Shown here piece by piece: positions 27,961-37,371 of a stretch of 64,000 nucleotides of DNA. The notes beneath the pieces were generated by a model. That model was not told the origin of the DNA, ran no database searches, and saw nothing but the letters and a program-made list of their open reading frames with translations. The position numbers were made by a program, and so were the translations under genes. Origin of the DNA: Pseudomonas antarctica (lineage in GTDB: Bacteria > Pseudomonadota > Gammaproteobacteria > Pseudomonadales > Pseudomonadaceae); contig NZ_UYXQ01000006.1 in the NCBI RefSeq assembly GCF_900624995.1, positions 124,001 to 188,000 of the forward strand, in the 5' to 3' direction. Positions within the stretch are counted from its first letter, which is position 1. Each line of letters begins with the position of its first letter.

Positions 27961-27995
27961 AAATGCCCCGTACCGAAAGGTCCGGGGCATTTTTG
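27961..27995 (+). terminator. Terminator of rpsT
   Basis: Stem AAATGCCCCG / CGGGGCATTT around TACCGAAAGGTC, followed by TTTTGTTT. Confidence 0.9.
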
Positions 27996-28066
27996 TTTGC
28001 GCTTAGAAAGCCACCTTCGAGTGAGCGGGCTTATTGTGGCGAGCTCGATTTACTTTTCAGGCACCC

Positions 28067-28099
28067 AAAAAAACGCCCCGAACCAGTCGGGGCGTTTTT
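28067..28099 (-). terminator. Terminator of slyD (possibly bidirectional)
   Basis: Ten-pair stem AACGCCCCGA / TCGGGGCGTT around ACCAG, flanked by A- and T-runs. It ends slyD on the minus strand and could back up the rpsT terminator. The 60 bases before it hold what looks like a decayed REP (GAGCGGGCTT, GGCGAGCTCG). Confidence 0.88.
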
Positions 28100-28123
28100 G
28101 CGAGCAACTGATTAAACCATCAA

Positions 28124-28609
28124 TCAGTGCTGATGACCGCCTTCACCGTGAACGTGGCCGTGGGCCACTTCTTCTTGGGAAGCGTCACGGATGGCAACGA
28201 TCTTCACTTGGAAGTTCAGGCGCTGGCCAGCCAGTGGGTGATTACCGTCGACCGTCACGTCGTCGCCGTCCAGATCACGGATGGTGACGATCTGCATTTG
28301 GCCGTCCGGCGCGGAGGCGTGGAACTGCATGCCCACCTCCAGCTCGTCAACGCCTTCGAACATGCTGCGGCTCAGGGTGCTGACCAGTTCGGCGGAGTAT
28401 TCGCCGTAGGCATCTTCAGGTTCTACGGCGACGGTCAGTTCGTCACCGACGTTCTTGCCTTCCAGAGCCTTTTCCAGGCCAGGGATGATGTTACCTGCGC
28501 CTTGCAGGTAGACCAGCGGCGCGCCGCCGGCGGAGCTGTCGATGACCTCACCAGCGTCGTTGGTCAGGGTATAGTCGATGGAGACAGCCTTGTTAGCGGC
28601 GATCGTCAT
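28124..28609 (-). CDS. slyD: FKBP-type peptidyl-prolyl isomerase SlyD
   Basis: A 161-residue cytoplasmic prolyl isomerase and chaperone that also handles nickel. The FKBP core with inserted flap is intact (MTIAANKAVSIDYTLTNDAGEVIDSS, GAGNIIPGLEKALEGKNVGDE). The short C-terminal tail HGHVHGEGGHQH is His-rich, fitting metal binding, though much shorter and without the Cys of E. coli SlyD. The start codon overlaps, on the opposite strand, the likely ATG of the DUF3565 gene. Confidence 0.92.
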   Translation of the reverse strand: MTIAANKAVSIDYTLTNDAGEVIDSSAGGAPLVYLQGAGNIIPGLEKALEGKNVGDELTVAVEPEDAYGEYSAELVSTLSRSMFEGVDELEVGMQFHASAPDGQMQIVTIRDLDGDDVTVDGNHPLAGQRLNFQVKIVAIRDASQEEVAHGHVHGEGGHQH

Positions 28610-28898
28610 GGGGCGAGACCTTTTGCATAAGAATGAAGAACGGACAAGTCTAAACAAGGATTTGCCCGAAAGCGAACACAACCCGGACAGACGGGGTCGA
28701 TCAACGGCATCCTTCATCATTGGGTTCCACCAGGACGAAGACCAACACTGGGTCGCCGAGCTGTCCTGCGGCCACACCCAACACCTGCGCCATCAGCCGC
28801 CCTGGCAGTCCCGCGCCTGGGTACTCGACCCCGCGCAACGCCTGGAAAAAATAGGTCAACCCTTTGCGTGCGGCTGGTGTGCGCAAGAGCGCGAATAA
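28608..28898 (+). CDS. DUF3565 family small protein
   Basis: The conserved part begins at about residue 37 (ASFIIGFHQDEDQHWVAELSCGHTQHLRHQPPWQSRAWVLD) and ends FACGWCAQERE. This is the DUF3565 domain, with C-x2-C and SCGHxQHxRHxPP motifs that suggest a metal site. The start is uncertain: ATG 28608 is in frame but overlaps the slyD start codon, and the first 35 residues are not conserved-looking; a later TTG (for example 28662) is possible. It lies before pta, as in other pseudomonads. Function unknown. Confidence 0.7.
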   Translation: MGRDLLHKNEERTSLNKDLPESEHNPDRRGRSTASFIIGFHQDEDQHWVAELSCGHTQHLRHQPPWQSRAWVLDPAQRLEKIGQPFACGWCAQERE

Positions 28899-28977
28899 CG
28901 ATAACCTTGGTGCCTGATTCCCGGTAGGTGCTCAAGCATAGAGCGCCACCGAAGCCATGCACCTCCAGAGAATTCGC

Positions 28978-31077
28978 ATGCAGACTTTTTTTATCGCGCC
29001 CACCGATTTTGGTGTGGGTCTGACCTCCATCAGCCTTGGGCTGGTGCGTACCCTTGAGCGGGCCGGGCTGAAAGTCGGCTTTTTCAAACCGATTGCCCAG
29101 CCACACCCTGGCGATACCGGCCCCGAGCGTTCCACCGAGCTGGTGGCGCGCACCCACGGGCTGAAACCGCCACAACCGCTGGGCCTGGCCCATGTGGAGC
29201 GAATGCTCGGCGACGGCCAGCTCGACGAATTGCTCGAAGAAATCATCACCCTGTATCAGCAAGCCGCCGTGGGCAAGGACGTGCTTATTGTCGAAGGCAT
29301 GGTGCCGACTCGCAGCGCCAGCTATGCGGCGCGGGTCAACCTGCACTTGGCCAAGAGCCTCGACGCGGAAGTAATCCTGGTGTCGGCGCCGGAAAACGAA
29401 GTGCTCACCGAGCTCTCCGGCCGCGTGGAATTGCAGGCCCAATTGTTCGGCGGCCCGAAAGATCCGAAAGTGCTGGGCGTGATCCTCAATAAAGTGCGCA
29501 CCGACGAAAGCATGGAAGCGTTCTCGGCGCGCCTCAAAGAACATTCGCCACTGTTGCGCAGCGGCGATTTCCGCCTGCTCGGCTGCATCCCCTACCAGCC
29601 GGAACTGAACGCGCCGCGCACCCGCGACGTGGCCGACCTGATGGGCGCGCAGATCCTCAACGCCGGCGACTATGAAAGCCGACGCATGACCAAGATCATC
29701 ATCTGCGCGCGCACCATGCGTAACACCGTGGAACTGCTCAAGCCCGGCGTGCTGGTGGTAACCCCCGGCGACCGCGATGACATCATCCTCGCCGTGAGCC
29801 TGGCCGCAATCAACGGCGTGCCGCTGGCGGGGCTGCTGCTGACCAGCGACACCCTGCCCGACCCGCGCATCATGGATTTGTGCCGTGGCGCCTTTCAGGC
29901 CGGGCTGCCGGTGCTGTCGGTGAGCACCGGCTCCTACGACACCGCCAACCAGCTCAACAGCCTGAACAAGGAAATCCCGATTGATGACCGCGAGCGTGCG
30001 GAGATCATCACCGATTTCGTCGCCAGCCACCTTGATGCACGCTGGCTGCACCAACGCTGCGGCACGCCACGGGAGATGCGCCTGTCGCCAGCCGTGTTCC
30101 GTTACCAACTGATCCAGCGCGCACAGGTCGCCAACAAACGCATCGTGTTGCCCGAAGGCAGCGAGCCGCTGACCGTGCAAGCCGCCGCCATCTGTCAGGC
30201 GCGCGGCATCGCCCGTTGCGTGCTGCTGGCCAAACCCGCGGATGTGGAAGCAGTGGCCCGCGCCCACGGCATCGAACTGCCCGAAGGCCTGGAGATTCTT
30301 GACCCGGACCTGATTCGCCAGCGCTATGTCGAACCGATGGTCGCGCTGCGCAAGAGCAAAAGCCTTAACGCGCCAATGGCCGAACAGCAACTGGAAGACA
30401 CCGTGGTGATCGCCACCATGATGCTCGCACTGGATGAAGTGGACGGCCTGGTTTCCGGGGTTATCCATTCCACCGCCAACACCATCCGCCCTGCCCTGCA
30501 GTTGATTAAGACCGCGCCCGGCTGCACCTTGGTGTCGTCGGTATTCTTCATGCTGTTCCCGGAGCAGGTGCTGGTGTATGGCGATTGCGTGATGAACCCG
30601 CACCCAAGCGCAGTGGAATTGGCGGAAATCGCCTTGCAAAGCGCCGACTCGGCCGCCGCGTTCGGTATTACGCCGCGCGTGGCGATGATCAGTTACTCCA
30701 GTGGCGACTCGGCCAGCGGCGAAGAAGTGGAAAAAGTCCGCGAAGCCACCCTGCTCGCCCACGAGCAGCAAAGCTCGCTGTTGATCGACGGGCCTCTGCA
30801 GTACGACGCCGCCGCCAACGAAACCGTGGCCCGGCAGTTGGCGCCCAACAGCCAGGTCGCCGGCAAAGCCACGGTGTTTGTGTTCCCCGACCTGAACACC
30901 GGCAATACCACGCACAAAGCCGTGCAACGCAGTGCCGATTGCGTGAGCCTGGGCCCCATGCTGCAAGGCCTGCGCAAGCCGGTAAACGACCTGCCGCGCG
31001 GTGCCCAGGTCGACGACATCGTGTACACCATCGCGCTGACTGCGATTCAAGCCGCCAACCGACCTATGGATATCTAA
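28978..31077 (+). CDS. pta: Phosphate acetyltransferase Pta
   Basis: Interconverts acetyl-CoA and acetyl phosphate. The 699-residue long-form enzyme has an N-terminal nucleotide-hydrolase-like domain (MQTFFIAPTDFGVGLTSISLGLVRTLE), a central DRTGG domain and the C-terminal PTA/PTB catalytic domain from about residue 375, with HSTANTIRPALQLIKT and GPLQYDAAANETVA. ATG 28978 follows CAGAG. In P. aeruginosa ackA (PA0836) sits just upstream; here the gap to slyD holds only the DUF3565 gene, so acetate kinase is not next door. The stop is followed without a gap by the acyltransferase ATG. Confidence 0.95.
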   Translation: MQTFFIAPTDFGVGLTSISLGLVRTLERAGLKVGFFKPIAQPHPGDTGPERSTELVARTHGLKPPQPLGLAHVERMLGDGQLDELLEEIITLYQQAAVGKDVLIVEGMVPTRSASYAARVNLHLAKSLDAEVILVSAPENEVLTELSGRVELQAQLFGGPKDPKVLGVILNKVRTDESMEAFSARLKEHSPLLRSGDFRLLGCIPYQPELNAPRTRDVADLMGAQILNAGDYESRRMTKIIICARTMRNTVELLKPGVLVVTPGDRDDIILAVSLAAINGVPLAGLLLTSDTLPDPRIMDLCRGAFQAGLPVLSVSTGSYDTANQLNSLNKEIPIDDRERAEIITDFVASHLDARWLHQRCGTPREMRLSPAVFRYQLIQRAQVANKRIVLPEGSEPLTVQAAAICQARGIARCVLLAKPADVEAVARAHGIELPEGLEILDPDLIRQRYVEPMVALRKSKSLNAPMAEQQLEDTVVIATMMLALDEVDGLVSGVIHSTANTIRPALQLIKTAPGCTLVSSVFFMLFPEQVLVYGDCVMNPHPSAVELAEIALQSADSAAAFGITPRVAMISYSSGDSASGEEVEKVREATLLAHEQQSSLLIDGPLQYDAAANETVARQLAPNSQVAGKATVFVFPDLNTGNTTHKAVQRSADCVSLGPMLQGLRKPVNDLPRGAQVDDIVYTIALTAIQAANRPMDI

Positions 31078-31977
31078 ATGCTGGATTTTCTACCTGCTGC
31101 CGTGCGCGGGGTGATCGCGTCTTTGTTGTTGGCGTTGAACACGATCCTGCTGTGCTCGTTCCTGTTTATCGTCGCGCTGTTCAAGGCGCTGCCCTTTGCC
31201 AAGCGCTTCAGCGAATGGCTGATGAACCACACCCACGAAGCCTGGGTGACCAACAACAAAGGCTGGATGAACCTGGTACGGCGCACGCGCTGGCACCTGA
31301 CCGGCCTTGAAGGGCTGGACTATGAGCACTCCTATCTGGTGACCAGCAACCACCAGAGCTGGGTCGACATCATGGTGTTGCAGTACGTGCTCAATCGGCG
31401 GATTCGCCCGCTGAAGTTCTTCCTCAAGCAAGAGCTGATCTGGGTGCCGGTAATTGGCCTGGCGTGGTGGGCGCTGGGTTTCCCGTTCATGAAGCGCTAC
31501 ACCAAGGCCTACCTGGAGAAGCACCCGGAGAAGAAAGGCAAAGACCTGGAAACCACCCGCAAGACCTGTGCAAAGTTTCGTGACAACCCCGTGGGCATTT
31601 TCAACTTTGCCGAAGGCACGCGTTTTACACCGGGCAAACATGCCCAGCAGAAATCGCCGTTCCGCTACCTGCTCAAGCCCAAGGCGGGCGGGATTGCGTT
31701 TGTGCTGGATGCCATGGGCGAGCAACTCAAGTCATTGGTGAACGTGACCATCCACTACCCAGCCGGACGCCCAGGTTATTGGGATTTGTTGTGTGGGAAT
31801 GTGAAGGACGTGGTGGTGCACTTCGAAGAGGTGCAGATTCCAGCCGGGTTTATCGGCAAGAACTATGAGCAGGATGGGGAGTATCGTTTGGCGTTTCAGG
31901 GCTGGATCAACCAGCTGTGGGAAGACAAGGATGCGCTTCTAGGCAAGCTTCACACAGATTATCCAAATAACAGGTGA
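31078..31977 (+). CDS. PlsC/YihG-like acyltransferase
   Basis: A 299-residue membrane-anchored acyltransferase of the lysophosphatidate acyltransferase family. An N-terminal membrane segment (about residues 10-40) precedes the catalytic NHxxxxD motif (SNHQSWVDIM, about 90-98) and FNFAEGTRFTPGKH, which contains the EGTR substrate motif. The overall sequence is closer to E. coli YihG than to PlsC. It starts on the base after the pta stop, so both are translated from one mRNA; pta supplies acetyl-CoA metabolism, but a functional link is only inferred. The same pair occurs in P. aeruginosa (PA0835-PA0834). Confidence 0.88.
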   Translation: MLDFLPAAVRGVIASLLLALNTILLCSFLFIVALFKALPFAKRFSEWLMNHTHEAWVTNNKGWMNLVRRTRWHLTGLEGLDYEHSYLVTSNHQSWVDIMVLQYVLNRRIRPLKFFLKQELIWVPVIGLAWWALGFPFMKRYTKAYLEKHPEKKGKDLETTRKTCAKFRDNPVGIFNFAEGTRFTPGKHAQQKSPFRYLLKPKAGGIAFVLDAMGEQLKSLVNVTIHYPAGRPGYWDLLCGNVKDVVVHFEEVQIPAGFIGKNYEQDGEYRLAFQGWINQLWEDKDALLGKLHTDYPNNR

Positions 31978-31983
31978 TCAAAA

Positions 31984-32072
31984 TGTGGGAGCGGGCTTGC
32001 TCGCGAAAGCGGAGTGTCAGCCAATACATGTGTGGCTGATAAACCGCTTTCGCGAGCAAGCCCGCTCCCACA
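31984..32072. repeat. REPIN-type inverted repeat pair
   Basis: Copies of the TGTGGGAGCGGGCTTGCTCG REP at 31984-32007 and, inverted, 32049-32072; the complementarity extends inward through AAGCGG / CCGCTTT. It sits between the acyltransferase stop and the bidirectional terminator. Confidence 0.92.
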
Positions 32073-32102
32073 CTTGCCCGGATAACTTTCAAGATCCCAC
32101 AG

Positions 32103-32140
32103 AAAAGCCCGCCACCGAGTGCTCGGTGGCGGGCTTTTTT
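32103..32140. terminator. Bidirectional terminator
   Basis: A 16-pair GC-rich stem (AAAGCCCGCCACCGAG / CTCGGTGGCGGGCTTT) with a two-base loop and A/T flanks, between the convergent acyltransferase and cysNC genes. Confidence 0.93.
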
Positions 32141-32153
32141 GTGGCGGCGAGGT

Positions 32154-34052
32154 TTAGATCGCGCCGCGCTGACGCAACAGTTCCAGCACTTGCTTGACGC
32201 TGTCTTCCAGCGACAAGGCGTGGGTGTCGATCACAAGATCGGCATTCAACGGCACGTCATACGGGAAGGACTCACCTGGGATGTTATCCCCGCCAGCTGC
32301 GTACAGGCCTTGCGGATCACGCTCGGCACACACCAGCGGCGACGCTTGCACATAGACCGTGAGCAAGCGGTCGGCACCGATCAGCGCCTTGGCCTGTTCG
32401 CGGCCTTCGGCATCCGGGGCCACGAATGCAGCGAGGGTCAGCAGGCCGGCTTCGTTGAACTGGCGCGCCACGTGAGCGGCTCGACGCCAGTTCTCGGTAC
32501 GCCCGGCACGGTCCTGCGGCAACCCTTTGTTCAGGTCGTGGCGCAGGTTCTGGCCGTCCAGTACGAACACCGCACGCCCCATGTCGAACAGCTTGCGCTC
32601 AACCGCGTAGGCCAAGGTGCTTTTGCCCGCGCCCGACAGGCCGCTGAACAACACGGTAGCCGGCTGCTGACCGAAGCGCTGGGCACGTTCTTCGGTGGCC
32701 ACATGGGCCAACTTGCCGTGATGCGTGGCCGAGCCGTGGTTGACCGGCGGCGCGATGATCATGCCCGCAGCCACGGTGCCGTTGGTCAAACGGTCGATGA
32801 CGATAAACGCACCGGTGGTGCGGTTGCTGTCGTAACCGTCCAACGCGATGGCGGCGTCAAGGCTGACCTTCACCCGGCCAATCTCGTTCAATTGCAGCGA
32901 ACTCGCCGGGCCTTCAGCCAAGGTGTTCACGTCCACGCGATGCACGATGCTGGTGATGGAACCCGGCACGTAGCTGGTGGCGCGCTTGATGTCGTATTTC
33001 TTGCCCGGCAGCATCGGCTCTTCGGCCATCCACACCAGCATGGCGTCGAAGGCGTCGGTCACTTGCGGTACGTTGTCGGCATGCACCAACAGGTCGCCAC
33101 GGGAGATGTCGATCTCGTCTTCCATGGTCAAGGTCACGGCCTGGCCTGGGCCCGCGTGCTCCAGCTCACCTTCGAAGGTGACGATGGATTTGACGCGGCT
33201 GCTCTTGCCTGACGGCAGCACTACCACTTCATCGCCCTTGTGCACGATGCCGCTGGCCAAGGTGCCGGCGAAACCACGGAAGTTCAGGTTCGGACGGTTG
33301 ACGTACTGCACCGGGAAACGCAGGTCGGTGTAGTTGCGGTCGTTGGCGATCTCGACGGTTTCGAGAATCTCCATCAGCGACTGGCCGGTGTACCAGGGCG
33401 AACGTTCGCTCTTGTTCACCACGTTGTCGCCCTTGAGCGCCGACATCGGTACGAACGCCATGGTGCTCGGTTTGAAGGCGATGCCGTCGGCGAACTTCAG
33501 ATAATCAGCCTTGATCTGCTCGAAGATACTTTGGTCAAAGCCATTGATGTCCATCTTGTTGACGGCCACCACGATGTGCTTGATACCCAGCAACGAGGCG
33601 ATAAAGCTGTGACGACGCGTCTGGGTCTGCACGCCGTAGCGGGCGTCGATCAGGATGATCGCCAGGTCACAGGTGGAAGCACCGGTGGCCATGTTGCGGG
33701 TGTACTGCTCATGGCCGGGGGTGTCGGCGATGATGAATTTGCGCTTGGCGGTGGAGAAGTAGCGGTAGGCAACATCAATGGTGATGCCCTGCTCGCGCTC
33801 AGCCTGCAGGCCGTCGACCAGTAAGGCCAAGTCGATGTCGTCACCGGTGGTGCCGGACTTCTTCGAATCGCGGGTGATGGCTTCCAGGTGATCTTCGTAG
33901 ATCATCTTGGAGTCGTGCAGCAGGCGCCCGATCAGGGTGCTCTTGCCGTCGTCGACGTTGCCGCAGGTCAGGAAGCGCAACATTTCCTTGCGCTCGTGCT
34001 GGCCCAGGTAGGCGAGGATGTCCTCGCTGATCAAATCAGATACGTGCGACAT
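32154..34052 (-). CDS. cysNC: Sulfate adenylyltransferase subunit 1 fused to APS kinase (CysNC)
   Basis: A 632-residue fusion for assimilatory sulfate activation. The N-terminal CysN part is a translation-factor GTPase: [10 protein letters not shown] (G1), DTPGHEQY (G3) and NKMD (G4) lie within the first 170 residues, and EF-Tu-like beta barrels follow to about residue 430. It drives ATP sulfurylation with CysD. The C-terminal CysC part (about 455-632) has the kinase P-loop [11 protein letters not shown] and phosphorylates APS to PAPS; it has [10 protein letters not shown] where most APS kinases have DGDNVRHGLN. It follows cysD by nine bases. Translation of the GTP switch region and length are normal for Pseudomonas CysNC. 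Confidence 0.96.
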   Translation of the reverse strand: MSHVSDLISEDILAYLGQHERKEMLRFLTCGNVDDGKSTLIGRLLHDSKMIYEDHLEAITRDSKKSGTTGDDIDLALLVDGLQAEREQGITIDVAYRYFSTAKRKFIIADTPGHEQYTRNMATGASTCDLAIILIDARYGVQTQTRRHSFIASLLGIKHIVVAVNKMDINGFDQSIFEQIKADYLKFADGIAFKPSTMAFVPMSALKGDNVVNKSERSPWYTGQSLMEILETVEIANDRNYTDLRFPVQYVNRPNLNFRGFAGTLASGIVHKGDEVVVLPSGKSSRVKSIVTFEGELEHAGPGQAVTLTMEDEIDISRGDLLVHADNVPQVTDAFDAMLVWMAEEPMLPGKKYDIKRATSYVPGSITSIVHRVDVNTLAEGPASSLQLNEIGRVKVSLDAAIALDGYDSNRTTGAFIVIDRLTNGTVAAGMIIAPPVNHGSATHHGKLAHVATEERAQRFGQQPATVLFSGLSGAGKSTLAYAVERKLFDMGRAVFVLDGQNLRHDLNKGLPQDRAGRTENWRRAAHVARQFNEAGLLTLAAFVAPDAEGREQAKALIGADRLLTVYVQASPLVCAERDPQGLYAAGGDNIPGESFPYDVPLNADLVIDTHALSLEDSVKQVLELLRQRGAI

Positions 34053-34061
34053 GACAGCCCC

Positions 34062-34979
34062 TTAGAAATAGCCTTGACGTTTTTTATCTTCCATCGAGCC
34101 TGCACCATCGTGGTCGATGACACGGCCCTGGCGCTCGGAAGTTCGCGTCAGGAGCATTTCCTGAATGATGTCCGTCAGCGTTTCGGCTTCGGACTCCACC
34201 GCGCCCGTCAACGGGTAGCAGCCAAGGGTACGGAAACGTACTTTCTTTTTGACGATTCGGGCTTTGTCTTCATCGGACAAGTGCTCGAGGATGCGGTCGT
34301 CGTCGATCATGATCAACGTGCCGTTCTTCTCGATCACGTCGCGCTCGGCGGCGAAGTACAGCGGCACAATCGGGATGCCTTCCAGGTAGATGTACTGCCA
34401 GATGTCCAGCTCGGTCCAGTTGGACAGCGGGAACACACGGATCGACTCACCCTTGTTAACGTTGCCGTTGTAGACGTTCCACAGCTCCGGGCGCTGGTTC
34501 TTAGGGTCCCAACGGTGTTTGCTGTCGCGGAACGAGTACACGCGCTCTTTGGCGCGGGATTTCTCTTCATCACGACGGGCACCGCCGAATGCTGCGTCGA
34601 AACCATGCTTGTCCAAGGCCTGCTTGAGGCCTTCGGTCTTCATGATGTCGGTGTGCTTGGCGCTGCCGTGGGTGAACGGGTTGATGCCCTGCGCCACGCC
34701 ATCCGGGTTAACGTGGGTGATCAGGTCCAGGCCAAGTTCTTCGACCATTTTGTCGCGGAACGTGTACATCTCCTGGAATTTCCAGCGGGTGTCGACGTGC
34801 ATCACCGGGAACGGCAGCTTGCCCGGGAAGAAAGCCTTGCGCGCCAGGTGCAGCATCACGGCGGAGTCTTTACCGATCGAGTAGAGCATCACCGGGTTGT
34901 CGAACTCGGCGGCGACCTCGCGGATGATGTGGATGCTTTCCGCCTCCAGCTGTTTCAGATGCGTCAGTTTGTCGACCAT
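34062..34979 (-). CDS. cysD: Sulfate adenylyltransferase subunit 2 CysD
   Basis: ATP-pyrophosphatase (PP-loop) subunit that adenylates sulfate together with CysN. The 305-residue protein shows the PP-loop [13 protein letters not shown] (about residues 32-44), the [21 protein letters not shown] motif and WNVYNGNV, all diagnostic of CysD. It is the promoter-proximal gene of the cysD-cysNC operon. A long dyad about 100 bases upstream may be its operator. Confidence 0.96.
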   Translation of the reverse strand: MVDKLTHLKQLEAESIHIIREVAAEFDNPVMLYSIGKDSAVMLHLARKAFFPGKLPFPVMHVDTRWKFQEMYTFRDKMVEELGLDLITHVNPDGVAQGINPFTHGSAKHTDIMKTEGLKQALDKHGFDAAFGGARRDEEKSRAKERVYSFRDSKHRWDPKNQRPELWNVYNGNVNKGESIRVFPLSNWTELDIWQYIYLEGIPIVPLYFAAERDVIEKNGTLIMIDDDRILEHLSDEDKARIVKKKVRFRTLGCYPLTGAVESEAETLTDIIQEMLLTRTSERQGRVIDHDGAGSMEDKKRQGYF

Positions 34980-35084
34980 GGCTACTCACGGAAAAACGAT
35001 CTTATGGACGGCCAGCGGGCCGTGTTCGAGCGGGGCATGCTAGCACAGCACCTGCTTCTATTCAGGGAGCCATCTAGATCGAAA

Positions 35085-35102
35085 CGGCATATGAATATGC
35101 CG
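35085..35102. promoter_or_regulatory. 18-bp dyad upstream of cysD, candidate operator
   Basis: CGGCATAT-GA-ATATGCCG is an inverted repeat with eight-base arms lying about 105 bases before the cysD start, with a second short palindrome ATCTAGAT (35072-35079) on the cysD side. CysB is the usual activator of sulfate-assimilation operons; assigning this dyad to it is inference. Confidence 0.35.
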
Positions 35103-35127
35103 CGAGGTTTGGCCCAACTCGGTCGAA

Positions 35128-35230
35128 TGTGGGAGCGGGTTTGTGTGGGAGCTGGCTTGCGTGCGATGCAGGCACCTCGGTGTATCAGTGACACACAGTT
35201 GATGCCATCGCAGGCAGGCCAGCTCCCACA
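35128..35230. repeat. REPIN with an extra truncated REP copy
   Basis: A truncated REP (TGTGGGAGCGGGTTTG, 35128-35143) directly precedes a full inverted pair of the second subtype (TGTGGGAGCTGGCTTGCGTG from 35154, inverted copy ending 35230). It lies between cysD and the Nif3-like gene, both on the minus strand. The tandem suggests one element landed in or recombined with another. Confidence 0.85.
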
Positions 35231-35248
35231 TGTTGTCCCTCGCCGAGG

Positions 35249-36007
35249 TTAGATCGGGTTCGGGCAATCGATGAACAAATGCTCCAGGGCAAACCGCCGA
35301 GCCAGGTAATCGCCCAGCGCTTGGACGCCGTAGCGCTCAGTGGCGTGATGCCCGGCAGCAATAAAGCTGATGTTGTTTTCCCGCGCGCTGTGGAAGGTTT
35401 GCTCGCAGGCTTCACCGCTCAGGTACAGGTCGACACCGGCGGCAATCGCCTGGTCGATGTAGCCTTGGCCACCACCGGTGCACCAGCCGACGCGGCGGAT
35501 CATCTCGCTGCCTTCGATCAACAACGGCTCACGGCCCATGACCTCCTGCACACGACGGGCGAAGTCACGGGGCGACAACGGCTCGGCGAGGGAACCGACC
35601 AGGCCAACGATTTTCGGGTTGCTCGGGTCCAGCGGGCCTTCGACGGTGATGTCCAACTGGCGGGCGAGTTGCACGTTATTGCCCACGTCCGGGTGCAGGT
35701 CCAGCGGCAGGTGGTAGGCGAGCAGGCTGATGTCGTGCTTGAGCAGGGTTTTCAGGCGGCGCTGCTTCATGCCGGTGATACAGGGGTTTTCGCCCTTCCA
35801 GAAATAACCGTGATGCACCAGCACCAGGTCGGCCTGGGCCTCGACGGCGGCGTCCAGCAGGGCCTGGCTTGCAGTCACGCCGCTGACGATGCGCATCACC
35901 TGCGGGCGACCCTCGACCTGCAGGCCATTGGGGCAATAATCGGCAATTTTTGCACTGCCGAGGTAGCGGTCCGCTTCCTCGACGAGGGTGGTAAGGGGGA
36001 CGGCCAT
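35249..36007 (-). CDS. Nif3-like dinuclear metal-centre protein (YbgI/DUF34)
   Basis: A 252-residue cytoplasmic protein of the NIF3/YbgI family, a toroidal hexamer with two metal ions per subunit; its physiological substrate is unknown although it is often listed as a GTP cyclohydrolase 1 type 2 homologue. Metal-ligand motifs are visible: VLVHHGYFWKGE (about residues 63-74), LPLDLHPDVGNN and the C-terminal FIAAGHHATERYG. MAVPLTTLVEEADRYLG with NGLQVEG is the standard N-terminus. It diverges from algW, as in P. aeruginosa (PA4445-PA4446). Confidence 0.92.
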   Translation of the reverse strand: MAVPLTTLVEEADRYLGSAKIADYCPNGLQVEGRPQVMRIVSGVTASQALLDAAVEAQADLVLVHHGYFWKGENPCITGMKQRRLKTLLKHDISLLAYHLPLDLHPDVGNNVQLARQLDITVEGPLDPSNPKIVGLVGSLAEPLSPRDFARRVQEVMGREPLLIEGSEMIRRVGWCTGGGQGYIDQAIAAGVDLYLSGEACEQTFHSARENNISFIAAGHHATERYGVQALGDYLARRFALEHLFIDCPNPI

Positions 36008-36108
36008 AAAAGACTCCTAAATATCCCGTTCGCAGGCGTCGCAGCCTCGTATAATGCGCGACATTATGGGCGCTCTCGCGCCCCCTGCAACCTGTCAGGA
36101 CTTACTTG

Positions 36109-37263
36109 ATGCTCAAGGCACTGCGTTTTTTTGGATGGCCATTGTTGGCTGGCGTGCTGATCGCGATGCTGATTATTCAGCGTTATCCCCAATGGGTGGG
36201 CTTACCCAGCCTTGATGTGAACCTGCAACAGGCCCCGCAAAGCAATTCGGTGGTGCAAGGCCCGGTGACCTATGCCGACGCCGTGGTCATCGCCGCGCCC
36301 GCCGTGGTCAACCTGTACACCACCAAGGTCATCAACAAACCGGCGCATCCGTTGTTTGAAGACCCACAATTTCGCCGCTATTTCGGCGACAACGGGCCCA
36401 AGCAGCGCCGCATGGAATCCAGCCTCGGTTCCGGAGTGATCATGAGCCCGGAAGGCTACATCCTTACCAACAACCACGTGACCACCGGCGCCGACCAGAT
36501 TGTGGTGGCCCTGCGTGACGGCCGTGAAACCCTGGCCCGTGTGGTCGGCAGCGACCCGGAAACCGACCTCGCGGTACTGAAGATCGACCTCAAGAACCTG
36601 CCCTCGATCACCATTGGCCGCTCCGAAGGGCTGCGCGTCGGTGACGTCGCGCTGGCCATCGGCAACCCGTTCGGCGTCGGCCAGACAGTAACCATGGGCA
36701 TCATCAGCGCCACCGGCCGTAACCAGTTGGGGCTCAACAGCTACGAAGACTTTATCCAGACCGATGCGGCGATCAACCCGGGCAACTCCGGCGGCGCGCT
36801 GGTGGACGCAAATGGCAACCTGACCGGCATCAACACGGCGATTTTCTCCAAGTCCGGCGGCTCCCAGGGCATCGGTTTTGCGATCCCGGTGAAGCTGGCG
36901 ATGGAAGTGATGAAGTCGATCATTGAGCACGGCCAGGTGATTCGCGGCTGGCTGGGCATTGAAGTACAGCCGCTGACCAAGGAGTTGGCCGAGTCGTTCG
37001 GCTTGACCGGGCGCCCAGGCATCGTGGTCGCGGGGATCTTCCGCGACGGCCCGGCGCAGAAAGCCGGCCTGCAATTGGGCGATGTGATCCTGAGCATCGA
37101 CGGTGAACCGGCCGGTGATGGCCGCAAGTCGATGAACCAGGTGGCGCGGATCAAGCCGACCGACAAGGTGACGATCCTGGTAATGCGCAACGGCAAAGAG
37201 ATCAAGCTGTCGGCAGAGATCGGCCTGCGCCCACCGCCCGCCCCGGTCAAAGAAGAGGGATAA
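36109..37263 (+). CDS. algW: Periplasmic serine endoprotease AlgW (DegS-like)
   Basis: Membrane-anchored HtrA-family protease that senses misfolded outer-membrane proteins and cuts the anti-sigma factor MucA, releasing AlgU. The 384-residue protein has one N-terminal membrane anchor (about residues 7-25), a trypsin-like domain with catalytic triad H123 (LTNNHVTTG), D153 (PETDLAVLKI) and S227 (NPGNSGGAL), and a single PDZ domain from about residue 260 (IEVQPLTKELAESFGL). One PDZ and a membrane anchor distinguish it from DegP/MucD. ATG 36109 is preferred to the TTG codon directly before it. A GC-rich hairpin (37269-37290) follows the stop without a clear T-run. Confidence 0.95.
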   Translation: MLKALRFFGWPLLAGVLIAMLIIQRYPQWVGLPSLDVNLQQAPQSNSVVQGPVTYADAVVIAAPAVVNLYTTKVINKPAHPLFEDPQFRRYFGDNGPKQRRMESSLGSGVIMSPEGYILTNNHVTTGADQIVVALRDGRETLARVVGSDPETDLAVLKIDLKNLPSITIGRSEGLRVGDVALAIGNPFGVGQTVTMGIISATGRNQLGLNSYEDFIQTDAAINPGNSGGALVDANGNLTGINTAIFSKSGGSQGIGFAIPVKLAMEVMKSIIEHGQVIRGWLGIEVQPLTKELAESFGLTGRPGIVVAGIFRDGPAQKAGLQLGDVILSIDGEPAGDGRKSMNQVARIKPTDKVTILVMRNGKEIKLSAEIGLRPPPAPVKEEG

Positions 37264-37311
37264 CGGCTGCGGGAGCCCGTTCGCGGGCTCCTGTTACCTA
37301 ATATTTCAAAA

Positions 37312-37327
37312 GAAATCGATTCTCATC
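37312..37327. promoter_or_regulatory. Candidate Fur box upstream of the TonB receptor
   Basis: On the minus strand GATGAGAATCGATTTC matches the Fur consensus (AATGATAATCATTATC) at about 11 of 16 positions. It is 45 bases before the receptor start, in AT-rich promoter-like DNA, consistent with repression by iron. Zur- or Nur-type sites are related in form and cannot be excluded. Confidence 0.4.
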
Positions 37328-37371
37328 AGTCATGTTATATTGTTTCAATATCGCTATTGGAACGCTCTATC

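Noticed and set aside
28717..31050. A 777-codon minus-strand open frame opposite pta
   Set aside because: Mirror of pta; His- and Gln-rich composition is typical of antisense frames in this genome.
37269..37290. Hairpin after algW as a rho-independent terminator
   Set aside because: The stem GGGAGCCCG / CGGGCTCC is strong but is followed by TGTTACC, not a T-run, so it is not listed as a terminator.
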